Positions 8,391 to 15,451 of a DNA stretch of 18,619 nt are shown piece after piece; position 1 is the first letter of the stretch; each line of letters starts with the position of its first letter. The notes below the pieces were generated by a model. The model saw nothing but the letters and a program-made list of their open reading frames with translations. It did not search any database and had not been told where the DNA came from. The stretch spans positions 1 to 18,619 of the forward strand of contig JBMHBX010000022.1 of assembly GCA_049890215.1 (NCBI GenBank), in the 5' to 3' direction. A program made the position numbers and the translations under genes. Origin of the DNA: UBA685 sp049890215 (GTDB lineage: Bacteria > Pseudomonadota > Alphaproteobacteria > Puniceispirillales > Puniceispirillaceae).

Positions 8391-8600
8391 ATGACAAACA
8401 CTCATCATCAGGATTTGGCCAAAGACCGCCTTGATAATTTGCTATCTGAGCACAGAGATTTAGATGATGTGATCACAAGACTGACTGAGAGCCAACCAGC
8501 AGACCAATTACAACTGCAAAGGTTGAAAAAGCGCAAGCTAAGGCTTAAAGATGAAATTATAAAGATTCGGGCGCATTTATTGCCTGATATCATTGCCTAG
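8391..8600 (+). CDS. DUF465 / YdcH family small protein
   Basis: A 69-residue, highly charged helical protein of the DUF465 (YdcH) family. The conserved C-terminal pattern LKKRKLRLKDEI....I.....PDIIA is present at residues 45-69, and the N-terminal half (LDNLLSEHRDLDDVITRL) forms a second amphipathic helix; together they probably make a helical hairpin. No function is established for the family. AGGA at 8380-8383 lies seven bases before the ATG. The gene is 45 bp upstream of purE on the same strand, a common alphaproteobacterial arrangement, so it is probably the first gene of the purE-purK transcript. It is divergent from prpE across about 160 bp. Confidence 0.9.
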   Translation: MTNTHHQDLAKDRLDNLLSEHRDLDDVITRLTESQPADQLQLQRLKKRKLRLKDEIIKIRAHLLPDIIA

Positions 8601-8645
8601 CGTTCTCATGTTCAGTTTATCAAATTCAGAAAAACCCCCTTTATA

Positions 8646-9167
8646 ATGACATCTACTTCTATCCCTTCCGCCAAAATCGCTATCTGCATGGGCAGCCAGT
8701 CTGACTGGGACACTATGCGCCATGCCAAAGATATCCTGGACAGCCTGTCACTTTCATGCGATTGCCGCATTATCTCTGCCCACCGCACGCCAGACAGGCT
8801 TTCTGCATTTGCCAAATCAGCAGATAAAGAAGGCTTTCATGTCATTATCGCAGGTGCAGGCGGCGCCGCCCATCTGCCAGGCATGATTGCCTCTCATACC
8901 TGTTTGCCTGTTTTGGGTGTGCCTGTTGAATCGAAATCCCTCAAAGGGATGGATTCTCTTTTATCAATTGTCCAAATGCCTGCCGGTGTTCCTGTTGGCA
9001 CACTTGCCATTGGCATTTCGGGCGCCAAAAACGCTGCTTTGATGGCGGCACAAATTATTGCCTTACATGATGATGACGCACGCGCTGCGCTCCTCTCATG
9101 GCGTGAAGCACAAACGCAAAATGTGGCCCTGATGCCACAAGATGACACCCAGAACAACAAAACATAA
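8646..9167 (+). CDS. purE: N5-carboxyaminoimidazole ribonucleotide mutase
   Basis: A 173-residue class I PurE, which converts N5-CAIR to CAIR in purine synthesis, acting after PurK. The substrate-binding loops are intact: CMGSQSDWDTM (residues 14-24), SAHRTP (44-49), AGAGGAAHLPGM (69-80), and the LGVPVESKSLKGMDSLLSIVQMP region. The protein has a somewhat longer polar C-terminal tail than E. coli PurE. No recognisable ribosome binding site precedes the ATG, which lies 45 bp after the DUF465 stop; the core fold begins at residue 10, so no later start is possible. The next gene, purK, follows after 21 bp, forming an operon for the two-step AIR carboxylation. Confidence 0.95.
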   Translation: MTSTSIPSAKIAICMGSQSDWDTMRHAKDILDSLSLSCDCRIISAHRTPDRLSAFAKSADKEGFHVIIAGAGGAAHLPGMIASHTCLPVLGVPVESKSLKGMDSLLSIVQMPAGVPVGTLAIGISGAKNAALMAAQIIALHDDDARAALLSWREAQTQNVALMPQDDTQNNKT

Positions 9168-9188
9168 CCGCATAAGGTTACCATCATT

Positions 9189-10277
9189 ATGACAAAAATC
9201 ATTGGCATTTTAGGCTCTGGCCAATTAGGGCGCATGATAGCATTATCTGCCGCAAGCCTTGGCATCAGAAGCCATATTTTTGCCCCTGACGCTGAGGGCT
9301 CACCTGCCGGTGATGTATCTGCTTTTTGCACGACCGCTGACTATGATGATGAAGCAGCTCTTACTGAATTTGCCAAATCAATAGATGGTGTCACGTCTGA
9401 ATTTGAAAATGTGCCATCTTCAAGCCTGTCTGTGATTGCGCGCCATTTGCCGATGGTTAGCCCCTCCATCAAAGCGCTTGATACCGCACAAGACAGATTA
9501 TCAGAAAAAACCATGGCACAGGCGCTTGGTATTGCCACCCCGCGCTTTTGGCAAATTGACAGCCCTGATGATCTCGCAAATGCACTTGAAGCGCTGCAAG
9601 GAAAAGCGGTTCTCAAAACAAGACGTGATGGCTATGACGGCAAAGGGCAAATGCGTGTCGCCACAGGTGATGATATTGGCGCTATCTGGCAAGCCATTGG
9701 CGACAAGCCTTTATTATTGGAATCACTTGTTGATTTCAAAACAGAAGCCAGCTTTTTGATAGCGCGTGACAGCGCCGGTAATATCAGCCATTTTCCAGCA
9801 TCAGAAAATCACCATAAAGATGGTATTCTTGCCCATAGCACAGCGCCAGCCCCTCTTGATTCTGCCATCATTGCCAAAGGGCAGGCAGCGATAGAAGCCA
9901 TTGCCACACATCTTGATTTATGTGGTATTTTGGCGATGGAAAGCTTTATCACACAAGATGGCGGGATCATCTTTAATGAGATCGCCCCGCGCCCTCATAA
10001 TTCTTATCACTGGTCAATTGAAGGCGCCAATTGCTCTCAATTTGAACAATTAGCGCGGATCGTAAGCGGTCTTCCCATGCGCTCTGTGACAAGCTCTGCT
10101 ATGTGGCGGATGGAAAATTTACTTGGCCAGCACGCAGACCAAATCCCTGCCCTTCAGGCGCAAGATGATGTCAACACGCATCTTTATGGCAAATCAGGCT
10201 ATAAGCATGGCCGCAAAATCGGCCATATCACCTATCAGCTATCTGACAAAGCCGATAAATCATATAAGGTACTCTGA
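9189..10277 (+). CDS. purK: N5-carboxyaminoimidazole ribonucleotide synthase (ATP-grasp)
   Basis: A 362-residue ATP-grasp enzyme that uses ATP and bicarbonate to carboxylate aminoimidazole ribonucleotide, feeding PurE. The N-terminal GILGSGQLGRM (residues 6-16) is the family start. The nucleotide-binding LKTRRDGYDGKGQ is near residues 141-153, and the metal/ATP site FNEIAPRPHNSYHWSIEG begins at residue 262, with Glu264 the likely metal ligand. The C-terminal YGKSGYKHGRKIGHIT is also typical. TAAGG lies about 11 bases before the ATG. The last 43 bp overlap the end of metA on the other strand, so neither gene has room for an ordinary intergenic terminator. Confidence 0.95.
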   Translation: MTKIIGILGSGQLGRMIALSAASLGIRSHIFAPDAEGSPAGDVSAFCTTADYDDEAALTEFAKSIDGVTSEFENVPSSSLSVIARHLPMVSPSIKALDTAQDRLSEKTMAQALGIATPRFWQIDSPDDLANALEALQGKAVLKTRRDGYDGKGQMRVATGDDIGAIWQAIGDKPLLLESLVDFKTEASFLIARDSAGNISHFPASENHHKDGILAHSTAPAPLDSAIIAKGQAAIEAIATHLDLCGILAMESFITQDGGIIFNEIAPRPHNSYHWSIEGANCSQFEQLARIVSGLPMRSVTSSAMWRMENLLGQHADQIPALQAQDDVNTHLYGKSGYKHGRKIGHITYQLSDKADKSYKVL

Positions 10278-11152
10278 TAGAGGTCATTTAACCAATTTGC
10301 CATCAAAAGATAGGCAAAAGGCCGCCAATAATTGACTGGCTCATTTTCAGGATTATCATCAGGATAATAATAAGCAGGTAATTTTGTCCCCAGACCCTCT
10401 TTTATGTCTCTTTGATATTCAGCCGCTAATGTCTCAGCATCATATTCCAGATGATTGAGAACAAATAAATCCTGGCTCTTATCACATTGCACCATCCCGA
10501 TACCAACCTCATCAGATTGCGCCAGAACGCTCAGACCTGCTTTGGCAATATCCTCAGCCTTATTCATCGTATAACGCGACACAGGCATTGGAAATTCTTG
10601 TGTAAAGCCATGAAGTAAGCGACCTGATTCAGGGGCAAGATTGTGACGATAGACACCAAATAACTTATCATCCATGGTGAATTTTGGCACATCATAAGCA
10701 AGCTTCATCAATGCCTGCGCACCCCAGCAAATCCCAAGGCGCCTGAAACAATGGCTTTTTGACCATTCATATATCTCTTTGAGTTCCGGCCAATAGGTAA
10801 CCTGTTCAAAATCAAGTGTTTCCACAGGCGCGCCTGTCACGATCAGCGCGTCAAAATACTCATCACGCACATCATCTAACTGGCGGTAAAAACGCCTTAA
10901 ATAGGCAGGCTCAGTATTTGTTGGCTGATAGCTTGCGGTGGTCATCAAAATAAGCTCAACCTGCAATGGCGAGCTGCCAAATAATCTGGCAAACTGAATT
11001 TCTGTGTCTTTTTTCTTTGGCATCAGATTCAGCATTAACAGACGCAAAGGGCGAATGTCTTGTTTTGCGGCAAGCATATCAGGGATGATATCCACCCCTT
11101 CTTTATGCAATTGCGATAAAGCAGGAAGATTATCTGGCACTTTGATAGGCAT
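10235..11152 (-). CDS. metA: homoserine O-acyltransferase MetA (predicted acetyl-CoA specific)
   Basis: A 305-residue MetA-family enzyme that acylates the hydroxyl of homoserine in the first committed step of methionine synthesis. The catalytic Cys142 lies in GICWGAQA, and the His234/Glu236 pair lies in NHLEYDAE. Residue 111, in TGAPVETLDFEQV, is Glu. In the family Glu at this position marks acetyl-CoA users (Bacillus cereus type), whereas Gly marks succinyl-CoA users (E. coli type), so I predict O-acetylhomoserine as the product. Only a weak GGA precedes the ATG. I looked upstream for a SAM-II-like riboswitch and did not recognise one. The coq9 terminator lies upstream, so metA probably has its own promoter; its 3' end overlaps purK. 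Confidence 0.93.
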   Translation of the reverse strand: MPIKVPDNLPALSQLHKEGVDIIPDMLAAKQDIRPLRLLMLNLMPKKKDTEIQFARLFGSSPLQVELILMTTASYQPTNTEPAYLRRFYRQLDDVRDEYFDALIVTGAPVETLDFEQVTYWPELKEIYEWSKSHCFRRLGICWGAQALMKLAYDVPKFTMDDKLFGVYRHNLAPESGRLLHGFTQEFPMPVSRYTMNKAEDIAKAGLSVLAQSDEVGIGMVQCDKSQDLFVLNHLEYDAETLAAEYQRDIKEGLGTKLPAYYYPDDNPENEPVNYWRPFAYLLMANWLNDLYQSTLYDLSALSDS

Positions 11153-11216
11153 AACTAGTATCCAATATGAAAAATTGAGACCGTCCTTGTCATATCAGAG
11201 ATACGCCCGACAATAA

Positions 11217-11235
11217 AGAGGCGCAAAGCGCCTCT
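11217..11235 (-). terminator. hairpin terminator after coq9
   Basis: A perfect 8-bp stem, AGAGGCGC (11217-11224) and GCGCCTCT (11228-11235), with a 3-nt loop, 31 bp after the coq9 stop. Read on the minus strand, a short T-rich run (TTTATTG) follows, weaker than a canonical U-tract. It separates coq9 from metA. Confidence 0.65.
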
Positions 11236-11265
11236 GTCATCCTCACAGGCAGTCATGAAACAGCT

Positions 11266-11934
11266 TTAGCCGCGCGTTCGCCTTGCGCGAATGAGGCCGC
11301 CTGCAAATGCTGACAGGGCACCGGTGATTTGACCAAAGGCAGCTTTGGCAGGCTTGGTAACTTTGGGAATCATGGCAACCTCTTGCAGGCGCCTGTCCAA
11401 AAAGGCCTCTGTTTTTGCCATATCAGCGCTGTCATCTGCCAAAAACGCCAGAAGCGTAGCGCTATAGACCCCTGCCAAAGTGGCTCTTTTGGAATAAAAA
11501 GAAATATCGGTTGCGCTGTCACCTGCAGAGCGCCACATCACATCAACTGTCTGATATAATAATTTAGTAGCGCGCGCAGCCTGCTGTGGTTGCGCCAGAT
11601 AGGACAAGGTTTTTGATACCACCTGCTTATGCGGCAACGCCAGAGACAAGCGACATAAAATAAGAGCGCGAATCTTCAAATGCATTTTATCAGGCACCTT
11701 CTCAAGCGCCTCATAAGCTGACACCATATCAGCATCTGCCATCGCCGCATAAAGTGAGATGGCATCATCAACACCCTTGGGCAGATACTCATCAAGCGCG
11801 CTTTCAGAAATCCCGCAATCTGCGGCGCCCATCACCAAAGACGTGCGTGTCCACCCGTCAAAGGGGACATGCGCCAGGCTTGAGCGCACAATATCATTGG
11901 CAATTTGACTATTCGACATTTGACTATTCGACAT
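11266..11934 (-). CDS. coq9: COQ9 family ubiquinone biosynthesis protein
   Basis: A 222-residue COQ9 protein. In mitochondria COQ9 is a lipid-binding partner of the hydroxylase COQ7 in ubiquinone synthesis, and the alphaproteobacterial form is thought to act similarly at the membrane face. The family core LLYQTVDVMWRSAGDSATD is at residues 125-143, followed by FYSKRATLAGVYSATL and the FLDRRL segment near 178-183. A C-terminal amphipathic helix ends in RARRTRG and could touch the membrane. The first ten residues are MSNSQMSNSQ, encoded by an exact 15-bp duplication, so there are two possible starts (11934 and 11919). AAGGA seven bases before 11934 favours the outer one. The gene is divergent from rpsU. 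Confidence 0.9.
   Translation of the reverse strand: MSNSQMSNSQIANDIVRSSLAHVPFDGWTRTSLVMGAADCGISESALDEYLPKGVDDAISLYAAMADADMVSAYEALEKVPDKMHLKIRALILCRLSLALPHKQVVSKTLSYLAQPQQAARATKLLYQTVDVMWRSAGDSATDISFYSKRATLAGVYSATLLAFLADDSADMAKTEAFLDRRLQEVAMIPKVTKPAKAAFGQITGALSAFAGGLIRARRTRG
11905..11934 (-). repeat. exact 15-bp tandem duplication of the coq9 start
   Basis: Two identical adjacent copies of TTGACTATTCGACAT (plus strand) at 11905-11919 and 11920-11934. Read as minus-strand codons, each copy is ATG TCG AAT AGT CAA, so the start codon and first four codons are repeated in frame. Confidence 0.97.
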
Positions 11935-12031
11935 CGGATTTTCCTTTTGATAAAACGCACATGCTATCTGACCAGTATCCTGCCTTTAATATAGTCTTTG
12001 ACCCTGATTTGTCCAATCATCGCAAACCCTC

Positions 12032-12061
12032 TTTACAAAGCTGATTGTTTTTTGCTACCCT
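12032..12061 (+). promoter_or_regulatory. putative promoter of rpsU
   Basis: TTTACA (12032-12037, five of six matches to the -35 consensus), an 18-bp spacer, then TACCCT (12056-12061) with an upstream TG (12053-12054) as in extended -10 promoters. The -10 match is weak (TA...T only), so this is a tentative call. It would place the transcript start near 12068. Confidence 0.35.
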
Positions 12062-12109
12062 TCGGGCTCAAATGAAACCTATCTTTTATTTAGAAGGGAT
12101 GTGACAGCC

Positions 12110-12313
12110 GTGTTCGTAGCTGTTCGTGACAACAATGTTGATCAAGCTCTGCGTGTTCTGAAAAAGAAAATGCAGCGCGAAGGCCTTTTCCGTGAAATGA
12201 AGAACCGCCGTGCTTTTGAAAAGCCGTCGGAACGTCGTGCGCGTGAGATTGCTGAATCAACACGTCGTGTGCGCAAACTTCAGCGCAAACGGATGGAAAG
12301 AGAAGGCTTCTAG
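12110..12313 (+). CDS. rpsU: 30S ribosomal protein S21
   Basis: A 67-residue, very basic bS21 protein of the small ribosomal subunit, located near the 3' end of 16S rRNA and involved in initiation. The conserved RDNNVDQALRVLKKKMQREG and FREMKNRRAFEKPSERRARE segments are intact, with a Lys/Arg-rich C-terminus. Two in-frame GTG codons are possible starts: 12101 and 12110. Starting at 12110 gives MFVAVRDNN, which lines up without gaps with the usual alphaproteobacterial beginning MQVLVRDNN. The purine-rich AGAAGGGA (12092-12099) is also too close to 12101 and better spaced for 12110. The gene stands alone with its own terminator. Confidence 0.93.
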   Translation: MFVAVRDNNVDQALRVLKKKMQREGLFREMKNRRAFEKPSERRAREIAESTRRVRKLQRKRMEREGF

Positions 12314-12341
12314 TCCTCTGTTTCGTCTAATCTGATAAATG

Positions 12342-12376
12342 AAAGTCGTCCGGCGCATGCTTGGACGGCTTTTTTT
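12342..12376 (+). terminator. rho-independent terminator after rpsU
   Basis: AAAGTCGTCC (12342-12351) pairs with GGACGGCTTT (12363-12372) over ten positions with one G-U wobble. The loop is 11 nt, and seven T's run from 12370 to 12376. It lies about 30 bp after the rpsU stop and separates it from pntA. Confidence 0.9.
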
Positions 12377-12434
12377 ATGGCTTATGCGCAATAAAGACTT
12401 GAAAAAATAGGTGAATTCTTATCAGCTTTCGTAA

Positions 12435-12454
12435 TCTGTTATGGCCGTAACAGA
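12435..12454. promoter_or_regulatory. 20-bp palindrome upstream of pntA, candidate operator
   Basis: TCTGTTATGGCCGTAACAGA reads the same on both strands except for one central pair (positions 8/13). The arms TCTGTTA and TAACAGA are perfect. It ends 42 bp before the pntA ATG, where a promoter or operator would be expected, and lies well beyond the rpsU terminator, so it is not part of that hairpin. No T-run follows, which argues against a terminator. A dimeric regulator's binding site is the likely meaning; the protein is not identifiable from the sequence. Confidence 0.5.
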
Positions 12455-12496
12455 GTAAAAACAAGATAACATCTTATCTCTAGGAGAACGCAAAGC

Positions 12497-14056
12497 ATGA
12501 TTATTGGCGCCCCCAAAGAGTTGCTTGACGGCGAAGCACGTGTCGCGCTCACACCTGACAGCGCCAGAGCACTGGCAAAGCTAGGCTATGACTGCCAAAT
12601 TGAAACCAATGCAGGACAATTAGCCAGATTTGATGATTCAGATTATGAGTCTGCCAATGTAACAATTGCGCCATCTGCCAAAGCGCTTTATGAGGCGTGT
12701 GACATCATCTTAAAAGTCAGAGCGCCACTCGAAGATGAAATCGCGCATCTTCGCAAAGGTCAGATTCTGATTTGCTGGGCAGCTCCTGCTCAGAATGAGG
12801 CTTTGCTTAACCAAATCAATGCCAAAGGCGCCACCTTACTGGCTATGGATATGGTCCCTCGTATCAGCCGCGCCCAGAAAATGGATGTGCTATCCTCAAT
12901 GGCAAATATTGCCGGCTACCGCGCGGTTATTGAAGCCGGTAATCATTTCGGTCGTTTTTTCACAGGTCAGATCACAGCCGCAGGCAAAGTGCCTCCTGCC
13001 AAGATATTGGTGATTGGCGCCGGTGTAGCCGGTCTTGCGGCCATTGGCACAGCCCAGTCTTTGGGCGCGATTGTGCGTGCCTTTGATGTGCGCCCTGAAG
13101 TGGCTGAACAAATTGAATCAATGGGCGCTGAATTCTTAATGCTTGAATTTGATGAAGATGGCTCAGGCGAGGGCGGTTATGCCAAACCAGCCTCAGCTGA
13201 ATTCATAGAAAAGGAAATGGCCCTTTTCAGAGAACAGGCACCAGAGATTGATATTGTTATCACAACCGCTCTTATTCCGGGGCGCCCTGCTCCAAAATTA
13301 TGGCCTGCAGAAATGGTCTCATTGATGAAGCCTGGCTCTGTTGTGGTTGATCTTGCCGCTGAACAGGGTGGCAATTGTGATCTGACAAAGCCAAATGACA
13401 TCATTGAAAGTGACAATGGTGTTAAAATCATTGGCTATACTGATTTCCCAAGCCGCATGGCGACCCAATCTTCCAATCTTTATGCCACAAATTTGCGCCA
13501 TATGATGGATGATCTGACACCAGATAAAGATGGCAAGGCCGTCATTAATATGGAAGATGATGTCATAAGAGGCGTGACAGCCGTTCATGATGGCGCCGTC
13601 ACCTTCCCGCCGCCGCCACTTAAAATTCAGGCGATTGGCAAGCCGCAAACCACAGCGCCGGAGCCCACCGCAGAAGAACGTGCCGCAGCGGAAATGGCTG
13701 CCATGCGCAAAGCAGGGCGTCAACAAACTGCCTTGTTAATCATTGGCGGTTTATTCATGTTGCTGATTGGCAATTACGCCCCGCCAAGCTTTATGAATCA
13801 TTTCATTGTGTTTGCTTTATCTTGTTTTGTGGGCTTTCAGGTTATCTGGAAAGTCAGCCATTCACTTCACACACCTCTTATGGCGGTCACAAATGCCATT
13901 TCCGGCATCATCATCCTTGGCGCCCTGCTTCAGCTGAATGCGCCAAACTTTATCGTCAGCCTGCTGGCAGGTATTTCTGTACTGATTGCCACGATTAATA
14001 TTGTTGGCGGCTTTATGGTCACGCGCCGCATGCTTGCCATGTTCCAGAAAAGCTAG
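12497..14056 (+). CDS. pntA: NAD(P) transhydrogenase subunit alpha (fused form)
   Basis: A 519-residue alpha subunit of the inner-membrane proton-translocating transhydrogenase, which uses the proton gradient to drive hydride transfer from NADH to NADP+ and so supplies NADPH. Residues 1 to about 380 form the NAD(H)-binding domain I, with VPRISRAQKMDVLSSMANIA (the mobile loop/RQD region) and the GAGVAGLAA nucleotide fold from about residue 174. A charged linker with TAEERAAAEMAAMRK leads to four membrane helices (about residues 410-515). Many Alphaproteobacteria split this protein into PntAA and PntAB; here it is one chain, as in E. coli. AGGAGA nine bases before the ATG supports the start. 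pntB follows after 17 bp. Confidence 0.95.
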   Translation: MIIGAPKELLDGEARVALTPDSARALAKLGYDCQIETNAGQLARFDDSDYESANVTIAPSAKALYEACDIILKVRAPLEDEIAHLRKGQILICWAAPAQNEALLNQINAKGATLLAMDMVPRISRAQKMDVLSSMANIAGYRAVIEAGNHFGRFFTGQITAAGKVPPAKILVIGAGVAGLAAIGTAQSLGAIVRAFDVRPEVAEQIESMGAEFLMLEFDEDGSGEGGYAKPASAEFIEKEMALFREQAPEIDIVITTALIPGRPAPKLWPAEMVSLMKPGSVVVDLAAEQGGNCDLTKPNDIIESDNGVKIIGYTDFPSRMATQSSNLYATNLRHMMDDLTPDKDGKAVINMEDDVIRGVTAVHDGAVTFPPPPLKIQAIGKPQTTAPEPTAEERAAAEMAAMRKAGRQQTALLIIGGLFMLLIGNYAPPSFMNHFIVFALSCFVGFQVIWKVSHSLHTPLMAVTNAISGIIILGALLQLNAPNFIVSLLAGISVLIATINIVGGFMVTRRMLAMFQKS

Positions 14057-14073
14057 GCGAGGAGCAAGAGATT

Positions 14074-15447
14074 ATGGATCAAAATATCGTTACCGCCTTA
14101 TCATTATCAGCTGCGGTGTTGTTTATTCTGTCACTTGGCGGCCTGTCTAATCAGGAAAAAGCCAAACGTGCTGTTTGGTATGGCATTATTGGTATGGCAC
14201 TGGCGGTTGGCGCCACCATTTTTGGGCCGTCTGTTGGCTTATCTGCGTGGCTGATTATGATGCTTGTCATTGGCGCTGCCATCGGTGCAGTCGTGGCAAA
14301 CCGTGTTGAGATGACAGGCATGCCACAGCTTGTCGCCGCCCTTCATAGCTTTGTTGGTCTGGCCGCTGTCTTTATTGGGATCAATTCAGAATTAAACCCG
14401 CCGAACTTCACAGACGCTGTTGAAATCATCATTCACGAAGTAGAGATTTTCCTTGGCGTCTTTATTGGCGCTATTACTTTTACAGGCTCTATCATCGCCT
14501 ATGGCAAATTATCAGGCACCATAGATGGCAAAGCGCTTATCCTGCCGGGGCGTCATATCCTGAATATTGTGATGTTGGCGGCTTGTTTGTATCTTGGCGC
14601 CTTATATCTTGACCATGCAGGCACATGGACTTTGATTGTGATGACCGTTATTGCCTTTGTCATCGGCGCGCATCTTGTGATGGCGATTGGCGGTGCTGAT
14701 ATGCCTGTCGTTGTCTCTATGCTGAACAGCTATTCAGGTTGGGCGGCGGCTGCCACAGGCTTTATGCTTGGCAATGATCTTCTGATTGTCACAGGCGCGC
14801 TTGTCGGCTCATCAGGTGCGATTTTATCCTATATTATGTGCAAGGCCATGAACCGCAATTTCCTGTCTGTCATTTTAGGCGGTTGGGGCGCCACCAAAGG
14901 CCCGCAAATGGAAGTTGAAGGCGAGATGATTGCCACCGACATTGACACGCTTGCCGCTGATCTTGATCAGGCAGATTCTGTCATCATTGTCCCGGGCTAT
15001 GGCATGGCGGTCGCACAGGCACAAACAGCTATCTCAGAGATAACACGCCGCTTGCGTGATTCTGGCAAAATGGTGCGCTTTGCCATCCATCCGGTTGCCG
15101 GGCGCCTGCCAGGTCATATGAATGTCCTTTTGGCAGAAGCCAAAGTACCTTATGACATTGTGCTTGAAATGGATGAAATCAACGAAGATTTTGCAGACAC
15201 AGATTTGGTGATTATTGTCGGTGCGAATGACATTGTAAATCCGGCAGCACAAGATGATCCAAACAGCCCGATTGCCGGCATGCCTGTCCTTGAGGTCTGG
15301 AAGGCAAAACAAGTCATCATTTCCAAAAGAGGTCAGGGTCGCGGTTATTCAGGCATTGAAAACCCGCTTTTCTTCAAAGACAATGCACGCATGCTTTATG
15401 GTGATGCCAAATCCTCAGTGGATCAGCTTCTCACCAAGATGAGCTAG
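14074..15447 (+). CDS. pntB: NAD(P) transhydrogenase subunit beta
   Basis: A 457-residue beta subunit completing the transhydrogenase with PntA. The N-terminal two-thirds carry about eight to nine membrane helices, including the conserved HSFVGLAAVFIG (His of the proton path) and SYSGWAAAATGFML stretches. The soluble C-terminal domain III binds NADP(H): VPGYGMAVAQAQ is the dinucleotide fold, followed by IHPVAGRLPGHMNVLLAEA, GANDIVNPAA and the lid region KRGQGRGYSGIENPLF. GAGGAG (14059-14064) lies nine bases before the ATG. The gene ends only 4 bp from the stop of the convergent ABC1 gene, so any plus-strand transcript must run into that gene's antisense strand. Confidence 0.96.
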   Translation: MDQNIVTALSLSAAVLFILSLGGLSNQEKAKRAVWYGIIGMALAVGATIFGPSVGLSAWLIMMLVIGAAIGAVVANRVEMTGMPQLVAALHSFVGLAAVFIGINSELNPPNFTDAVEIIIHEVEIFLGVFIGAITFTGSIIAYGKLSGTIDGKALILPGRHILNIVMLAACLYLGALYLDHAGTWTLIVMTVIAFVIGAHLVMAIGGADMPVVVSMLNSYSGWAAAATGFMLGNDLLIVTGALVGSSGAILSYIMCKAMNRNFLSVILGGWGATKGPQMEVEGEMIATDIDTLAADLDQADSVIIVPGYGMAVAQAQTAISEITRRLRDSGKMVRFAIHPVAGRLPGHMNVLLAEAKVPYDIVLEMDEINEDFADTDLVIIVGANDIVNPAAQDDPNSPIAGMPVLEVWKAKQVIISKRGQGRGYSGIENPLFFKDNARMLYGDAKSSVDQLLTKMS

Positions 15448-15451
15448 CAAG

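Noticed and set aside
8642..8647. Perfect TATAAT at the purE start
   Set aside because: It overlaps the ATG and has no -35 at a proper distance; transcription from there would miss the purE start. Probably chance.
11153..11265. Possible SAM-II or other SAM riboswitch upstream of metA
   Set aside because: Alphaproteobacterial metA genes often have one, but the leader shows only the coq9 hairpin and no recognisable SAM-II pseudoknot pattern. A covariance-model search would decide it.
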